DNA from: Paracoccaceae bacterium
GTDB lineage: Bacteria; Pseudomonadota; Alphaproteobacteria; Rhodobacterales; Rhodobacteraceae
Direction of reading: 5' to 3'
Assembly: GCA_020441345.1 (NCBI GenBank)
Contig: JAGRMK010000095.1
Span: forward strand, 1,122-8,600
DNA: 7,479 nt
The notes under the pieces were generated by a model that was not told the DNA's origin, did no database searches, and saw nothing but the letters and a program-made list of their open reading frames with translations. Positions 1 to 6,410 of the stretch are shown here, piece after piece (the stretch's first letter is position 1; every line of letters begins with the position of its first letter). The position numbers and the translations under genes were made by a program.

Positions 1-2
1 GC

Positions 3-32
3 ACCGAAAAGGCTCCGGGGACAAGCCGATGA
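3..32 (+). CDS. Possible 3' end of an upstream gene (partial)
   Basis: Reading frame 3 is open from the window edge and encodes TEKAPGTSR before a TGA at 30-32. This TGA overlaps the ATG (29-31) of the next gene in an ATGA arrangement, which is typical of translationally coupled genes. Only nine residues are visible, so the product cannot be named and the frame could be open by chance. The overlap geometry and the lack of any promoter-like spacer before position 29 are the only support. Confidence 0.4.
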   Translation, partial: TEKAPGTSR

Positions 33-745
33 CGACCCGCATCGCCATGTGGTCGGGGCCGCGCAACCTGTCGACCGCGATGATGTATGCCTTTGCCGCG
101 CGCGGCGACTGCACGGTCAGCGACGAACCGTTCTATGCCGCCTATCTGGCGCAGACCGGCCTCGACCATCCGATGCGCGACCGGATCCTGGCCAGCCAGC
201 CGACCGACCCCGCCAAGGTCGCCCTGGAGTCTGACCAGCCGACGCCGCTGTGGTATCAAAAGCACATGACCCAGCACATGCTGCCCGCCATGCCCACCGG
301 CTGGATGGCGGCTTGCCGCCACGCCTTCCTGATCCGCCACCCGGTGCGGGTCATCGCCTCTTACGCCCGCAAACGCGAGGCGCCAACGCTCGACGATATC
401 GGGTTCGTGCAACAGCAGCGGCTTTTCGACCGGGTCTGCCAGACCACCGGCAGCGCGCCGCCGGTGGTCGATTCCACGGATATTCGCGCCAACCCCGGCC
501 CGATGCTGAGCGCGCTGTGCGCCGCGCTCGACATCCCGTTCACCGCGCGAATGCTGCATTGGCCCGCGGGGCCCAAAGCCTGCGACGGGGTCTGGGCGCC
601 GGTCTGGTATGGCGCGGTCCATGACTCGACCGGGTTCGATTCGGCCGAAGGGCCGCTGCCCGTCCTGCCTGCCGCCTATCAGGCGCTCGCCGAGGCTGCA
701 CAGCCCGCCTACGACGCCTTGTCACGTCACAAGCTGACTTGCTGA
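29..745 (+). CDS. Sulfotransferase-like P-loop protein
   Basis: This 238-residue protein resembles the small bacterial sulfotransferase-like family. The N-terminus has a P-loop-like segment, MWSGPRNLSTAMM (residues 7-19), which in PAPS-dependent sulfotransferases holds the 5'-phosphosulfate. DEPFY follows at 32-36. FLIRHPVRVIASYARKR (100-116) matches the conserved strand-helix that binds the 3'-phosphate, with R103 and S111 as likely contacts. DSTDIRANPGPML (148-160) and a Trp/Gly-rich C-terminal part complete the fold. There is no signal peptide or membrane segment, so it should be cytoplasmic. The ATG has GGGGA at 17-21 about 7 bases upstream and overlaps a probable upstream stop. The acceptor is unknown, and members of this family may not be true sulfotransferases. 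It is convergent with the sulfatase gene and not co-transcribed with it. Fold assignment is fairly sure; biochemical role is not. Confidence 0.8.
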   Translation: MTTRIAMWSGPRNLSTAMMYAFAARGDCTVSDEPFYAAYLAQTGLDHPMRDRILASQPTDPAKVALESDQPTPLWYQKHMTQHMLPAMPTGWMAACRHAFLIRHPVRVIASYARKREAPTLDDIGFVQQQRLFDRVCQTTGSAPPVVDSTDIRANPGPMLSALCAALDIPFTARMLHWPAGPKACDGVWAPVWYGAVHDSTGFDSAEGPLPVLPAAYQALAEAAQPAYDALSRHKLTC

Positions 746-793
746 TTTCATCTTGCCGAAAAATACTCATCCCGACGGCTCAGCCGGGCCGCC
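746..793 (-). terminator. Terminator-like element of Rhodobacteraceae type
   Basis: Read on the minus strand, a short hairpin (stem CGGC/GCCG at 776-779 and 783-786, extended by CC/GG across a two-base bulge) is followed by ATGAGTATTTTTCGGC and then AAGATGAAA, ending at the stop of the sulfotransferase-like gene. The T-run lies at about 757-763. A GC hairpin followed by GAGTATTT..GGCAAGATGAAA is a pattern I remember as recurring between genes in Rhodobacteraceae. It would end transcription arriving from the sulfatase operon. The hairpin is weak on its own, and the family-level recurrence is from memory. Confidence 0.5.
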
Positions 794-828
794 GGGTGGA
801 TCGTGCAGAAACACCGCACGATCCACCC
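794..828. terminator. Strong 13-bp hairpin, probable bidirectional terminator
   Basis: The arms at 794-806 (GGGTGGATCGTGC) and 816-828 (GCACGATCCACCC) are perfect reverse complements, separated by a 9-base loop (AGAAACACC). The hairpin starts five bases beyond the sulfatase stop codon and lies about 48 bases beyond the stop of the convergent sulfotransferase-like gene, so it can stop or stabilise transcripts from either side. Neither side has an immediate T-run, so it may also protect 3' ends. The T-run belonging to the neighbouring element lies further left. Confidence 0.7.
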
Positions 829-832
829 CCGT

Positions 833-2404
833 TCAGGCGCGATAGGCCGGCAGTGGCGCACGATCCTGCAACGCAATGACCCGGCGCAGCATGAGTTCGG
901 TCAGCTCGGCCCGGACCCCTGCCGCGGACTCCAGCGCATAAAGGTTGATGTTTTCCTCGGGATCCGCGACCAGGTCATAGAGCTCGTTCCAGCTTTCGCC
1001 TTCGCGCAGCGACATGCGGTAGCGCTCTGTGACCAGCGTGCGCACCCGTTGCGGGCGGTCAAAGCCGGTCATGCGCCTTTGGCTGTCTTCCTCGACAATC
1101 ACCGCTTCGGGCGCTGGCGAAGCCAAAAGATCGCGGCCCTGGAGCCCATTATAGGGCTGAACTCCGGCCCGCCCGAGGATCGTCGCCGCGATATCGATGC
1201 TGGACCCAAGCGCACTGTCGACCGCGCCCCCCGCCGGGCTCGCCGGATCGTTCCAGATGAAGGGAACGCGGATCGTTCCTTGATAATGAAGCAGCAATTT
1301 CAACATCAGGCCATGGTCGCCCATGTAATCGCCGTGATCCGAGGTGAAGATGACCACCGTGTTCTCATCGAGTCCCAGCGCCTTGAGCCGCGCCAGCACG
1401 CGCCCGATGGCATCGTCGATCATGGTGATCGCGCCATAGGTCAGGGCGATGATCGCGCGCGTCTCGTCTTCGGTGACGGCAAACGGGTTCTGATTGTCGC
1501 GCGGGTCCGAACCGTCGCGCAGGGCCGCTTTCATCGCCGCGATCGGCGGCAGGTCGCCCTTGCCAAACGACGCGGGCAAGGGGATGTCGGCCGGATCATA
1601 CATGTCCCAATAGCGCCCCGGCGGGGTGAACGGGTGATGCGGGTCGGGAAACGACATTTGCAGGAAGAATGGCGCGTCGTCCTGTGCGCGCTCGGTCAGC
1701 CAGGCTTCGGACCGGTCGGCGATCCAGCTGGTCGAATACAGGTCCTCTGGCACCGCCGTGCGCCAGGCCTGCGGTGCCTTGATCCGGTCGTCCGGCAGGG
1801 CGTTTTCCGGCCCGACCAGGCTGTCGAAATCGGGGCGCTGTGCACGTGCCCAAAGCCGGTAGTCGCCCGATGCCTTGTCGGCATGATCGGCCGCGATCTC
1901 GACGTGATCGAACCCGTAGAAATCGCCTTCCATCCGCTCGGCCAGCGGGCGATCCCAACGCGTCACGTCCTCTAGATCGTAATCGGGCGTATGGCGGTTG
2001 CGTTTGTAGGCGTCGCGCAGCCCTTCGGGCGGGGTGTGCAGGCCTTCGACGGGCTGATAGCGGTTGGTCGCGGGCAACCCGGTGAAGCTTTGCAGATGCG
2101 ACTTGCCGATCAACCCGGTGGCATAGCCGGCCTCTTTCAACAGTTCGACAAAGGTCGTGTGATCCCGCGACAGCGGAATGCCGTTGTGACGCGCGCCATG
2201 CAGCGACGGCATCCGCCCGGTCATGATCGAGGCGCGGTTCGGCATGCAGATCGGATTGGCCACGTAGAACCGGTCCCATCGCGTGCCATCCTGCGCCAAC
2301 GCGTCGATATTCGGCGTCTTGACGATCGGATTGCCATAGCAGCCAAGGTGATCGGCGCGGTGCTGATCGGTGATGATGAACAGGAAGTTGGGTCGCTTGG
2401 TCAT
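833..2404 (-). CDS. Type I (formylglycine) sulfatase, cytoplasmic
   Basis: This 523-residue hydrolase of the alkaline phosphatase/sulfatase superfamily would cleave a sulfate ester to an alcohol plus sulfate. The signature C-M-P-N-R (residues 53-57, followed by ASIMTGR) fits CxPxR, in which the cysteine is matured to formylglycine. Probable metal ligands are D13-Q14 near the N-terminus and D356-H357 in TSDHGDYMGDHG. K101/H103 (GKSHL) and H256-H257 (PDPHHPF) are other expected active-site residues. No signal peptide precedes the first strand (RPNFLFIITDQ), so the enzyme should act in the cytoplasm on imported substrate. The ATG follows the permease stop by two bases, with AGAGG at 2412-2416 as ribosome binding site. 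A choline-sulfatase C-terminal domain is not apparent. Arylsulfatase or alkylsulfatase specificity cannot be decided. The maturing enzyme (FGE or anSME) is not in the window. Confidence 0.93.
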   Translation of the reverse strand: MTKRPNFLFIITDQHRADHLGCYGNPIVKTPNIDALAQDGTRWDRFYVANPICMPNRASIMTGRMPSLHGARHNGIPLSRDHTTFVELLKEAGYATGLIGKSHLQSFTGLPATNRYQPVEGLHTPPEGLRDAYKRNRHTPDYDLEDVTRWDRPLAERMEGDFYGFDHVEIAADHADKASGDYRLWARAQRPDFDSLVGPENALPDDRIKAPQAWRTAVPEDLYSTSWIADRSEAWLTERAQDDAPFFLQMSFPDPHHPFTPPGRYWDMYDPADIPLPASFGKGDLPPIAAMKAALRDGSDPRDNQNPFAVTEDETRAIIALTYGAITMIDDAIGRVLARLKALGLDENTVVIFTSDHGDYMGDHGLMLKLLLHYQGTIRVPFIWNDPASPAGGAVDSALGSSIDIAATILGRAGVQPYNGLQGRDLLASPAPEAVIVEEDSQRRMTGFDRPQRVRTLVTERYRMSLREGESWNELYDLVADPEENINLYALESAAGVRAELTELMLRRVIALQDRAPLPAYRA

Positions 2405-2406
2405 GG

Positions 2407-4338
2407 TTACGCCTCTGTTGCCCGGTTGGTGCGTGCCTGCCGTCTCAGATCCCAGGCAATCAGCGCGACCCCGGTAATCAGGGCGGGCCCATAGACGACC
2501 GGGTCGGTGAACAGGACCGCGAAAGCCGCGATGAACCGCAATCCGACTTCTGGCGGGGACAGTTTCTGGCGGTCATAGGCCGACAGCGCCGAGGAAAAGA
2601 GCCAGATGCAGAACACCGTCCTTGCCACGATCCACACGAAGGCGACGGGATCGAACACCTCGACGATCAACAGCGTCGGATAGAAGGCAAAGATGAACGG
2701 AATGATGAACTTGGCCATGCCCAACCGGAAGGACATGAACGCGGTCATCAGCGGATTGGCGCCCGCGATCGGTGCTGCCGCATAGGCCGCGATGGCGACC
2801 GGCGGGGTCAGCGACGAGGCCACGCCATAGTAGAACACGAACATATGCGCGGTGAGCATCGACACACCCAGCGCCTGGATTGCCGGCCCCATCACCAGCA
2901 CGATGATCAGATAGGCGGGCAGAGTCGGCATCCCCATGCCCAGGATCAGCGCGCCGACCATCGCCACCAGCAAGGCCGAGAACAGGCTTTCGCCGCGGAT
3001 CTCCGAGATCAGGTTCGCCAGCTTCAGGCCAAGCCCCGTGGAGTCCAGCGACCCGACCAGGATGCCGATCGTGGCCAGCGCGATCAGCAGGGTCGCGCCC
3101 GACTGGCAGCCCGAGATGAACGAATCCCAGACCCGCCGCGGGTTTCGCCGCACTTCGGGGTTGATCACCGACAGGCCCAGCAGGACAACGACGGCATAGA
3201 ACCCCGCCGACGAGGTGGACAGGCCGAGCACCAGCGACACGATGACCGTCAAGATCGGGCCGATGAACAGGATCGAATTGATCATGTCGACGCGGGTGAT
3301 CTTGTCGTCCAGGGTCAGGGGCTGGATCTCGATCCCCTGACGCCGGGCCTCGACGGTGACGGCGCAGAACAGGCTGAAATAATAGAACAGGGCCGGGACC
3401 AGCGCCGCGATGATGATATTCAGGTATCCGACCCCGGTGATGTCGGCCATCACCAGTGCCGCCGCGCCCATGATCGGCGGCATGATCTGCCCCCCGGACG
3501 AGGCCGTGGCTTCGATCCCGGCGGCAAACGTCGCCGAGAAGCCGCGCTTCTTGATCATCGGGATCGTGAACGTGCCGGTGCCGACGATGTTGGCGACCGT
3601 GCTGCCCGACATCGTGCCAAACAGCGATGAGGCCAGGATCGCGGCATGGGCCGGACCGCCCCGCGTGCGCCGGGTCGCCAGAAAGGCGAATTTCAGCAGC
3701 GTGTCACCCGCGCCCGTGCCCTCGAGAAGTGCGCCGAAAATGATGAAGATGAACACCGTGCTCAGCACGATATTGGTCAGCGAGCCGAACACGCCCTTGT
3801 TGGTGTTATACCACAACGCCTGCGAAATCTCGCGCAGGCTGAAGCCCGCGTGTTCCAGCAGGCCCGGCAAATGCTGGCCGAACATCAGATACAGAACGCC
3901 AAAGACCCCCACGCCGAACACGCCCAGCCCCCAAAGCCGGCGACAGAGTTCCAGGAACACCACGATCCCGGCCAGCGCGGGCCAGACATCGGGGTTTCGC
4001 ACGTCATAAAGCGCGGTCTCCATCTGGGATTGCACAGAATAGAACGCCCAGATCGACCACAGTCCGGCGATCAGCAGCGCCCCGTCGATGCCCAGCGCAA
4101 GCATCGCCCTGCCCGGCCGCCGGGACGCGGTCGCCGCATTGCGCCTGCGCGCCACCGCCAGCGCGGTCATCAGCGCCAGGGCAAACCCGCCCGCGCGGTG
4201 CAATTTCGGGTCCAGCAGGCCAAGGCCCGAGGTATAGATCGTGATGGCCCCAAGGGCCGCCGCCGCCAAGATGCCCGCGATCGCAAATGCGCGCGCCGAA
4301 ACAGGGCCGAGAAACGCCATACCGGTCATGAGTGCCAT
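2407..4338 (-). CDS. TRAP transporter fused permease (4TM+12TM, TAXI type)
   Basis: This 643-residue inner-membrane protein fuses the small (DctQ-like) and large (DctM-like) TRAP subunits. The N-terminal part (about 15-165) has several hydrophobic helices and the large domain runs from about 170 to 630. Diagnostic segments are SSLFGTMSGSTVANIVGTG (237-255), GIEATASSGGQIMPPIMGA (274-292), GMGMPTLPAY (467-476) and SSLTPPVAIAAY (508-519). These match the permeases that pair with TAXI binding proteins and import organic anions with sodium or proton gradients. It follows its binding-protein gene after 52 bases containing a hairpin, and precedes the sulfatase by two bases. The start is uncertain: ATG codons at residues 1, 4 and 7 are all possible, and none has a strong ribosome binding site; GGATGG before residue 4 is the best. 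It is fairly short for fused TRAP permeases but looks complete. Confidence 0.93.
   Translation of the reverse strand: MALMTGMAFLGPVSARAFAIAGILAAAALGAITIYTSGLGLLDPKLHRAGGFALALMTALAVARRRNAATASRRPGRAMLALGIDGALLIAGLWSIWAFYSVQSQMETALYDVRNPDVWPALAGIVVFLELCRRLWGLGVFGVGVFGVLYLMFGQHLPGLLEHAGFSLREISQALWYNTNKGVFGSLTNIVLSTVFIFIIFGALLEGTGAGDTLLKFAFLATRRTRGGPAHAAILASSLFGTMSGSTVANIVGTGTFTIPMIKKRGFSATFAAGIEATASSGGQIMPPIMGAAALVMADITGVGYLNIIIAALVPALFYYFSLFCAVTVEARRQGIEIQPLTLDDKITRVDMINSILFIGPILTVIVSLVLGLSTSSAGFYAVVVLLGLSVINPEVRRNPRRVWDSFISGCQSGATLLIALATIGILVGSLDSTGLGLKLANLISEIRGESLFSALLVAMVGALILGMGMPTLPAYLIIVLVMGPAIQALGVSMLTAHMFVFYYGVASSLTPPVAIAAYAAAPIAGANPLMTAFMSFRLGMAKFIIPFIFAFYPTLLIVEVFDPVAFVWIVARTVFCIWLFSSALSAYDRQKLSPPEVGLRFIAAFAVLFTDPVVYGPALITGVALIAWDLRRQARTNRATEA
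2412..2416 (-). promoter_or_regulatory. Ribosome binding site of the sulfatase
   Basis: On the minus strand AGAGG lies seven bases before the sulfatase ATG (2404-2402), inside the last codons of the permease gene. This supports the ATG chosen and suggests translational coupling. Confidence 0.6.
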
Positions 4339-4340
4339 CC

Positions 4341-4379
4341 AGTCTAGAAGGAAAAGGCCGCACCGATAGCGGTGCGGCC
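4341..4379 (-). terminator. Intrinsic terminator/attenuator between binding protein and permease
   Basis: GGCCGCACCG (4356-4365) and CGGTGCGGCC (4370-4379) form a perfect 10-bp GC-rich stem with a 4-base loop. Read on the minus strand the stem is directly followed by TTTTCCTTCT (4355-4346), a classic intrinsic terminator layout. It begins 11 bases past the binding-protein stop and ends just before the permease start. Because the downstream genes run in the same direction with no evident promoter of their own, partial read-through is likely. This would leave more binding-protein mRNA than permease and sulfatase mRNA. Confidence 0.8.
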
Positions 4380-4390
4380 AGAGGGTCCGA

Positions 4391-5404
4391 TCAGTTTGTC
4401 GGACGCAGCGCGTCGGGGATCGTGAACCCGGCTTCCTCGTAATAGCGGATCGCGCCCGGATGCAGCGGCACGTTGACCGAGGTGAACGCGGTTTCCGGCG
4501 TCACCGCCTGAAGGAAGAACGCGGTCGCCTGCACCTCGTCGAGGTTTTCCCAGAACGCACGTGTGACTTGATAGACCAGGTCTTCGTCAACGCCAGCATG
4601 CGTGCCGATGAACTGCGAAAACGCCAGCGCCGTGATCGTGCCTTCGGTCAGCTGCCCCGGATAGATGCTGCCGTCGAATTGCGCGACGCCGCGGCCCGCC
4701 CCCCCGACAAGCTCTTGCATCGCCGGTGTTTCCAGCGCGTCGGCCGGGATCGACAGGATGCGGAACTCGCCCGACAGGCCGAATTGCTCGATATTCGCGG
4801 ATCCGATCTCTGCTGGGCGCACCATCATGTCGATGCGGCCATCCGCAAGCGCGGCATACCCCTCGCCCCAGGACAGACGAACGGCGGTATAGTCCGAGCC
4901 CGGCTCAAGCCCGGTCACGTTGCGGATCAGGCTTTCCGAAGTCGCCGAGGCCGACCCGGCCGGTGGCCCGGTGAACACGGTCTTGCCCGCGATATCGGCC
5001 CAACCCTCGATCCCCGATCCGGCCAGCGTCACAGGATGATAGGCGCCCGCCTGGAACCCCAGGATCGCGCGCAGATTGGCTGCGGCCTCGGGCGCGTCGC
5101 TGATGGGTTCATACATCGCGCGGTTGCCGGCCATCAGGTTCACCAAAGAGGGCACGCCCGAATAGAACTCGATCTCGCCGCGCCCGGCGCGCAACATGGA
5201 TTGCGTCAGGGTCTGGCCCGCGTTGACCTGGATATTGACGCCTCCTGCCTGCGCCTGATTGGCGAAGGCAACGAACATCGTATAAACCGGGTCGCCCACA
5301 CCCGCGGTTTCACCGCGCTGGATTTGTGCACCGGCGGCGGTTGCCATGGATGCGCACAAGGCGGCGACAGCAGCCACGCGCCCAAAGGTAAATGTGTTGA
5401 TCAT
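4391..5404 (-). CDS. TAXI family TRAP solute-binding protein, periplasmic
   Basis: This 337-residue periplasmic receptor would deliver a small ligand, usually an organic acid in TAXI systems, to the adjacent permease. The N-terminus is a signal peptide: a short polar start (MINTFTFGR), a hydrophobic core (VAAVAALCASMATA) and a probable cleavage after A26 (AGA|QIQ). Family features include GPPAGSASATSESLIRN (146-162), the equivalent of the TAXI GPPGSG region, and the C-terminal PLHPGAIRYYEEAG (313-326), which is very typical of TAXI proteins. An in-frame ATG 20 codons upstream (5464) exists, but the start at 5404 is preferred: GGGAGG lies five bases before it, and only this start puts the signal peptide at the N-terminus. 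It is the first gene of the operon and divergent from the LysR gene. Ligand identity is unknown. Confidence 0.93.
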   Translation of the reverse strand: MINTFTFGRVAAVAALCASMATAAGAQIQRGETAGVGDPVYTMFVAFANQAQAGGVNIQVNAGQTLTQSMLRAGRGEIEFYSGVPSLVNLMAGNRAMYEPISDAPEAAANLRAILGFQAGAYHPVTLAGSGIEGWADIAGKTVFTGPPAGSASATSESLIRNVTGLEPGSDYTAVRLSWGEGYAALADGRIDMMVRPAEIGSANIEQFGLSGEFRILSIPADALETPAMQELVGGAGRGVAQFDGSIYPGQLTEGTITALAFSQFIGTHAGVDEDLVYQVTRAFWENLDEVQATAFFLQAVTPETAFTSVNVPLHPGAIRYYEEAGFTIPDALRPTN

Positions 5405-5492
5405 GTCGTCCTCCCAAAACGTGTGAATGTGGCTAGCAGTTCCAAACCTCAATAAATAATTCATAATAAGGGGCGACTCATAGGATTTCGGT
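5405..5492. promoter_or_regulatory. Divergent promoter/operator region of the LysR gene and TRAP operon
   Basis: These 88 bases separate the LysR start from the operon start and hold a markedly AT-rich patch (about 5449-5469) in otherwise GC-rich DNA. On the minus strand TATTAT (5468-5463) is a possible -10 hexamer for the operon. On the plus strand CATAAT (5462-5467) with TTCCAA (5440-5445) 16 bases upstream is a possible promoter for the regulator. One sequence with LysR T-N11-A spacing lies at 5440-5452, with only two matching base pairs at its ends. Location and base composition support a shared control region; the exact boxes are guesses. Confidence 0.55.
5410..5415 (-). promoter_or_regulatory. 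Ribosome binding site deciding the start of the binding protein
   Basis: On the minus strand GGGAGG is followed by a five-base spacer (ACGAC) and the ATG at 5404-5402. It is the strongest Shine-Dalgarno match in the operon and argues against the longer reading from 5464. Confidence 0.8.
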
Positions 5493-6383
5493 ATGAAACT
5501 CGATCCACGCCATCTTGTTCAGCTGTCAATGATCGTCGAGGCCGGGTCGTTCCAGGCCGCCGCCGACAGGCTGAGCATGACGCAACCCTCTCTCAGCCGG
5601 AATATCAAGCAGCTGGAAAGCCGGGTCGGCGCGCCGCTGTTCGACCGAAGCACCCGGCGCGCGATCCCGACCGAGCTGGGGCTGCGTCTGGCGCAAAACG
5701 GGTTGACGATCCGCATCGCCGAAGAACAGGCCTCGGCCTATTCCGACCTTGCCGCGATCGGCTCTGCCGGGGAACTGAAGATCGGCGCTCCGCCGATCAT
5801 CGCCGACCATTTCCTGTCGCGGCGGATTTCGCGGTTCGTGCGCGAAAACCCCGAATGCCATGTCGAACTGCGGGTCGGGTTGGTGCATGAACTCAGAACC
5901 ATGCTGGAACGGACGCAAATCGACCTTGTGGTCGGCCCAAGAAACCTGGCCGAACACGTAGACGAGTTTTCGTTCGCGCCTCTGGTCGACGAACGCATCG
6001 GCATCATCTGCCGCGCGGGGCATCCGCTGCTGTCGGCCCGGTCGATCGGCCCGAGGGAGCTGGAGCGCCATTCCTGGATCGCCCATTCGCGCGGTAGCAC
6101 ACTGCGCTTGCAAACCGAAGGGGCGCTGGTGGCAATGGGCCTGGAAAAGATCCGCATTGCCGTCGAAACGGACTCCATCCACTCGGTTCTGGAAATCGTC
6201 GAATCGACCGACCTGATTTCGACAATGCCAAGGGAAGCCACGCAGGGCCACATGCACGAGAAACTGACGTTTCTCGATGTCGATCACCCGCAATTCGCAC
6301 GGCCGATGGGGATCATCCGTCGCATCAGCGCCTCGCAAAGTTCCGTAACCCGCAAGTTCGTGGATCTGTTGCGGCACGGATAG
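5493..6383 (+). CDS. LysR-type transcriptional regulator
   Basis: This 296-residue protein has the usual length and layout of LysR regulators. An N-terminal winged helix-turn-helix covers about residues 4-62, with the hallmark pattern AGSFQAAADRLSMTQPSLSRNIKQLE (shown here as AGSFQAAADRLSMTQ at 17-31, then PSLSRNIKQLE). RVGAPLFDRSTRR follows. The remaining residues form the effector-binding domain, starting near GELKIGAPP. AGGA at 5482-5485 lies seven bases before the ATG. The gene is divergent from the TAXI-TRAP-sulfatase operon across 88 bases, the classical arrangement for a LysR protein that controls its neighbour and itself, with a substrate or pathway intermediate as co-inducer. It converges on nadK with a 27-base gap. 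Regulatory target and effector are inferred from position only. Confidence 0.93.
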   Translation: MKLDPRHLVQLSMIVEAGSFQAAADRLSMTQPSLSRNIKQLESRVGAPLFDRSTRRAIPTELGLRLAQNGLTIRIAEEQASAYSDLAAIGSAGELKIGAPPIIADHFLSRRISRFVRENPECHVELRVGLVHELRTMLERTQIDLVVGPRNLAEHVDEFSFAPLVDERIGIICRAGHPLLSARSIGPRELERHSWIAHSRGSTLRLQTEGALVAMGLEKIRIAVETDSIHSVLEIVESTDLISTMPREATQGHMHEKLTFLDVDHPQFARPMGIIRRISASQSSVTRKFVDLLRHG

Positions 6384-6410
6384 GCCAACACCCGGCCGGT
6401 CGCCCCGGCG

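Noticed and set aside
803..1975. Long plus-strand open frame (390 codons) antisense to the sulfatase
   Set aside because: It lies opposite a clear sulfatase gene, its protein is rich in Arg, His and Gln without recognisable domains, and such shadows are expected in GC-rich coding DNA.
833..2404. Naming the sulfatase as choline-sulfatase (betC)
   Set aside because: The typical C-terminal choline-sulfatase domain is not visible, no bet genes are present, and the transporter is TRAP type and not a choline or betaine carrier.
2845..4347. Two plus-strand frames (about 261 and 233 codons) antisense to the permease
   Set aside because: Very high Arg/Gln/Asp content and no domains; mirror images of the membrane-helix codons on the other strand.
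4460..5455. 331-codon plus-strand frame antisense to the binding-protein gene
   Set aside because: The minus strand has a signal peptide, a strong ribosome binding site and TAXI motifs. The antisense product is Arg/His-rich and has no recognisable domain.
5405..5464. Longer start for the TAXI binding protein at 5464
   Set aside because: It would bury the signal peptide behind 20 residues and lacks a ribosome binding site, and it would overlap the AT-rich promoter patch.
6350..6374. CCGCAA/TTGCGG inverted repeat near the end of the LysR gene as a terminator for nadK
   Set aside because: Only six base pairs with a 13-base loop, inside coding sequence and without a T-run; likely chance.
6384..6410. 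Terminator in the 27-base gap between the LysR gene and nadK
   Set aside because: The gap is GC-rich with only 4-bp self-complementary bits (such as CGCC..GGCG) and no T-run; no convincing terminator.
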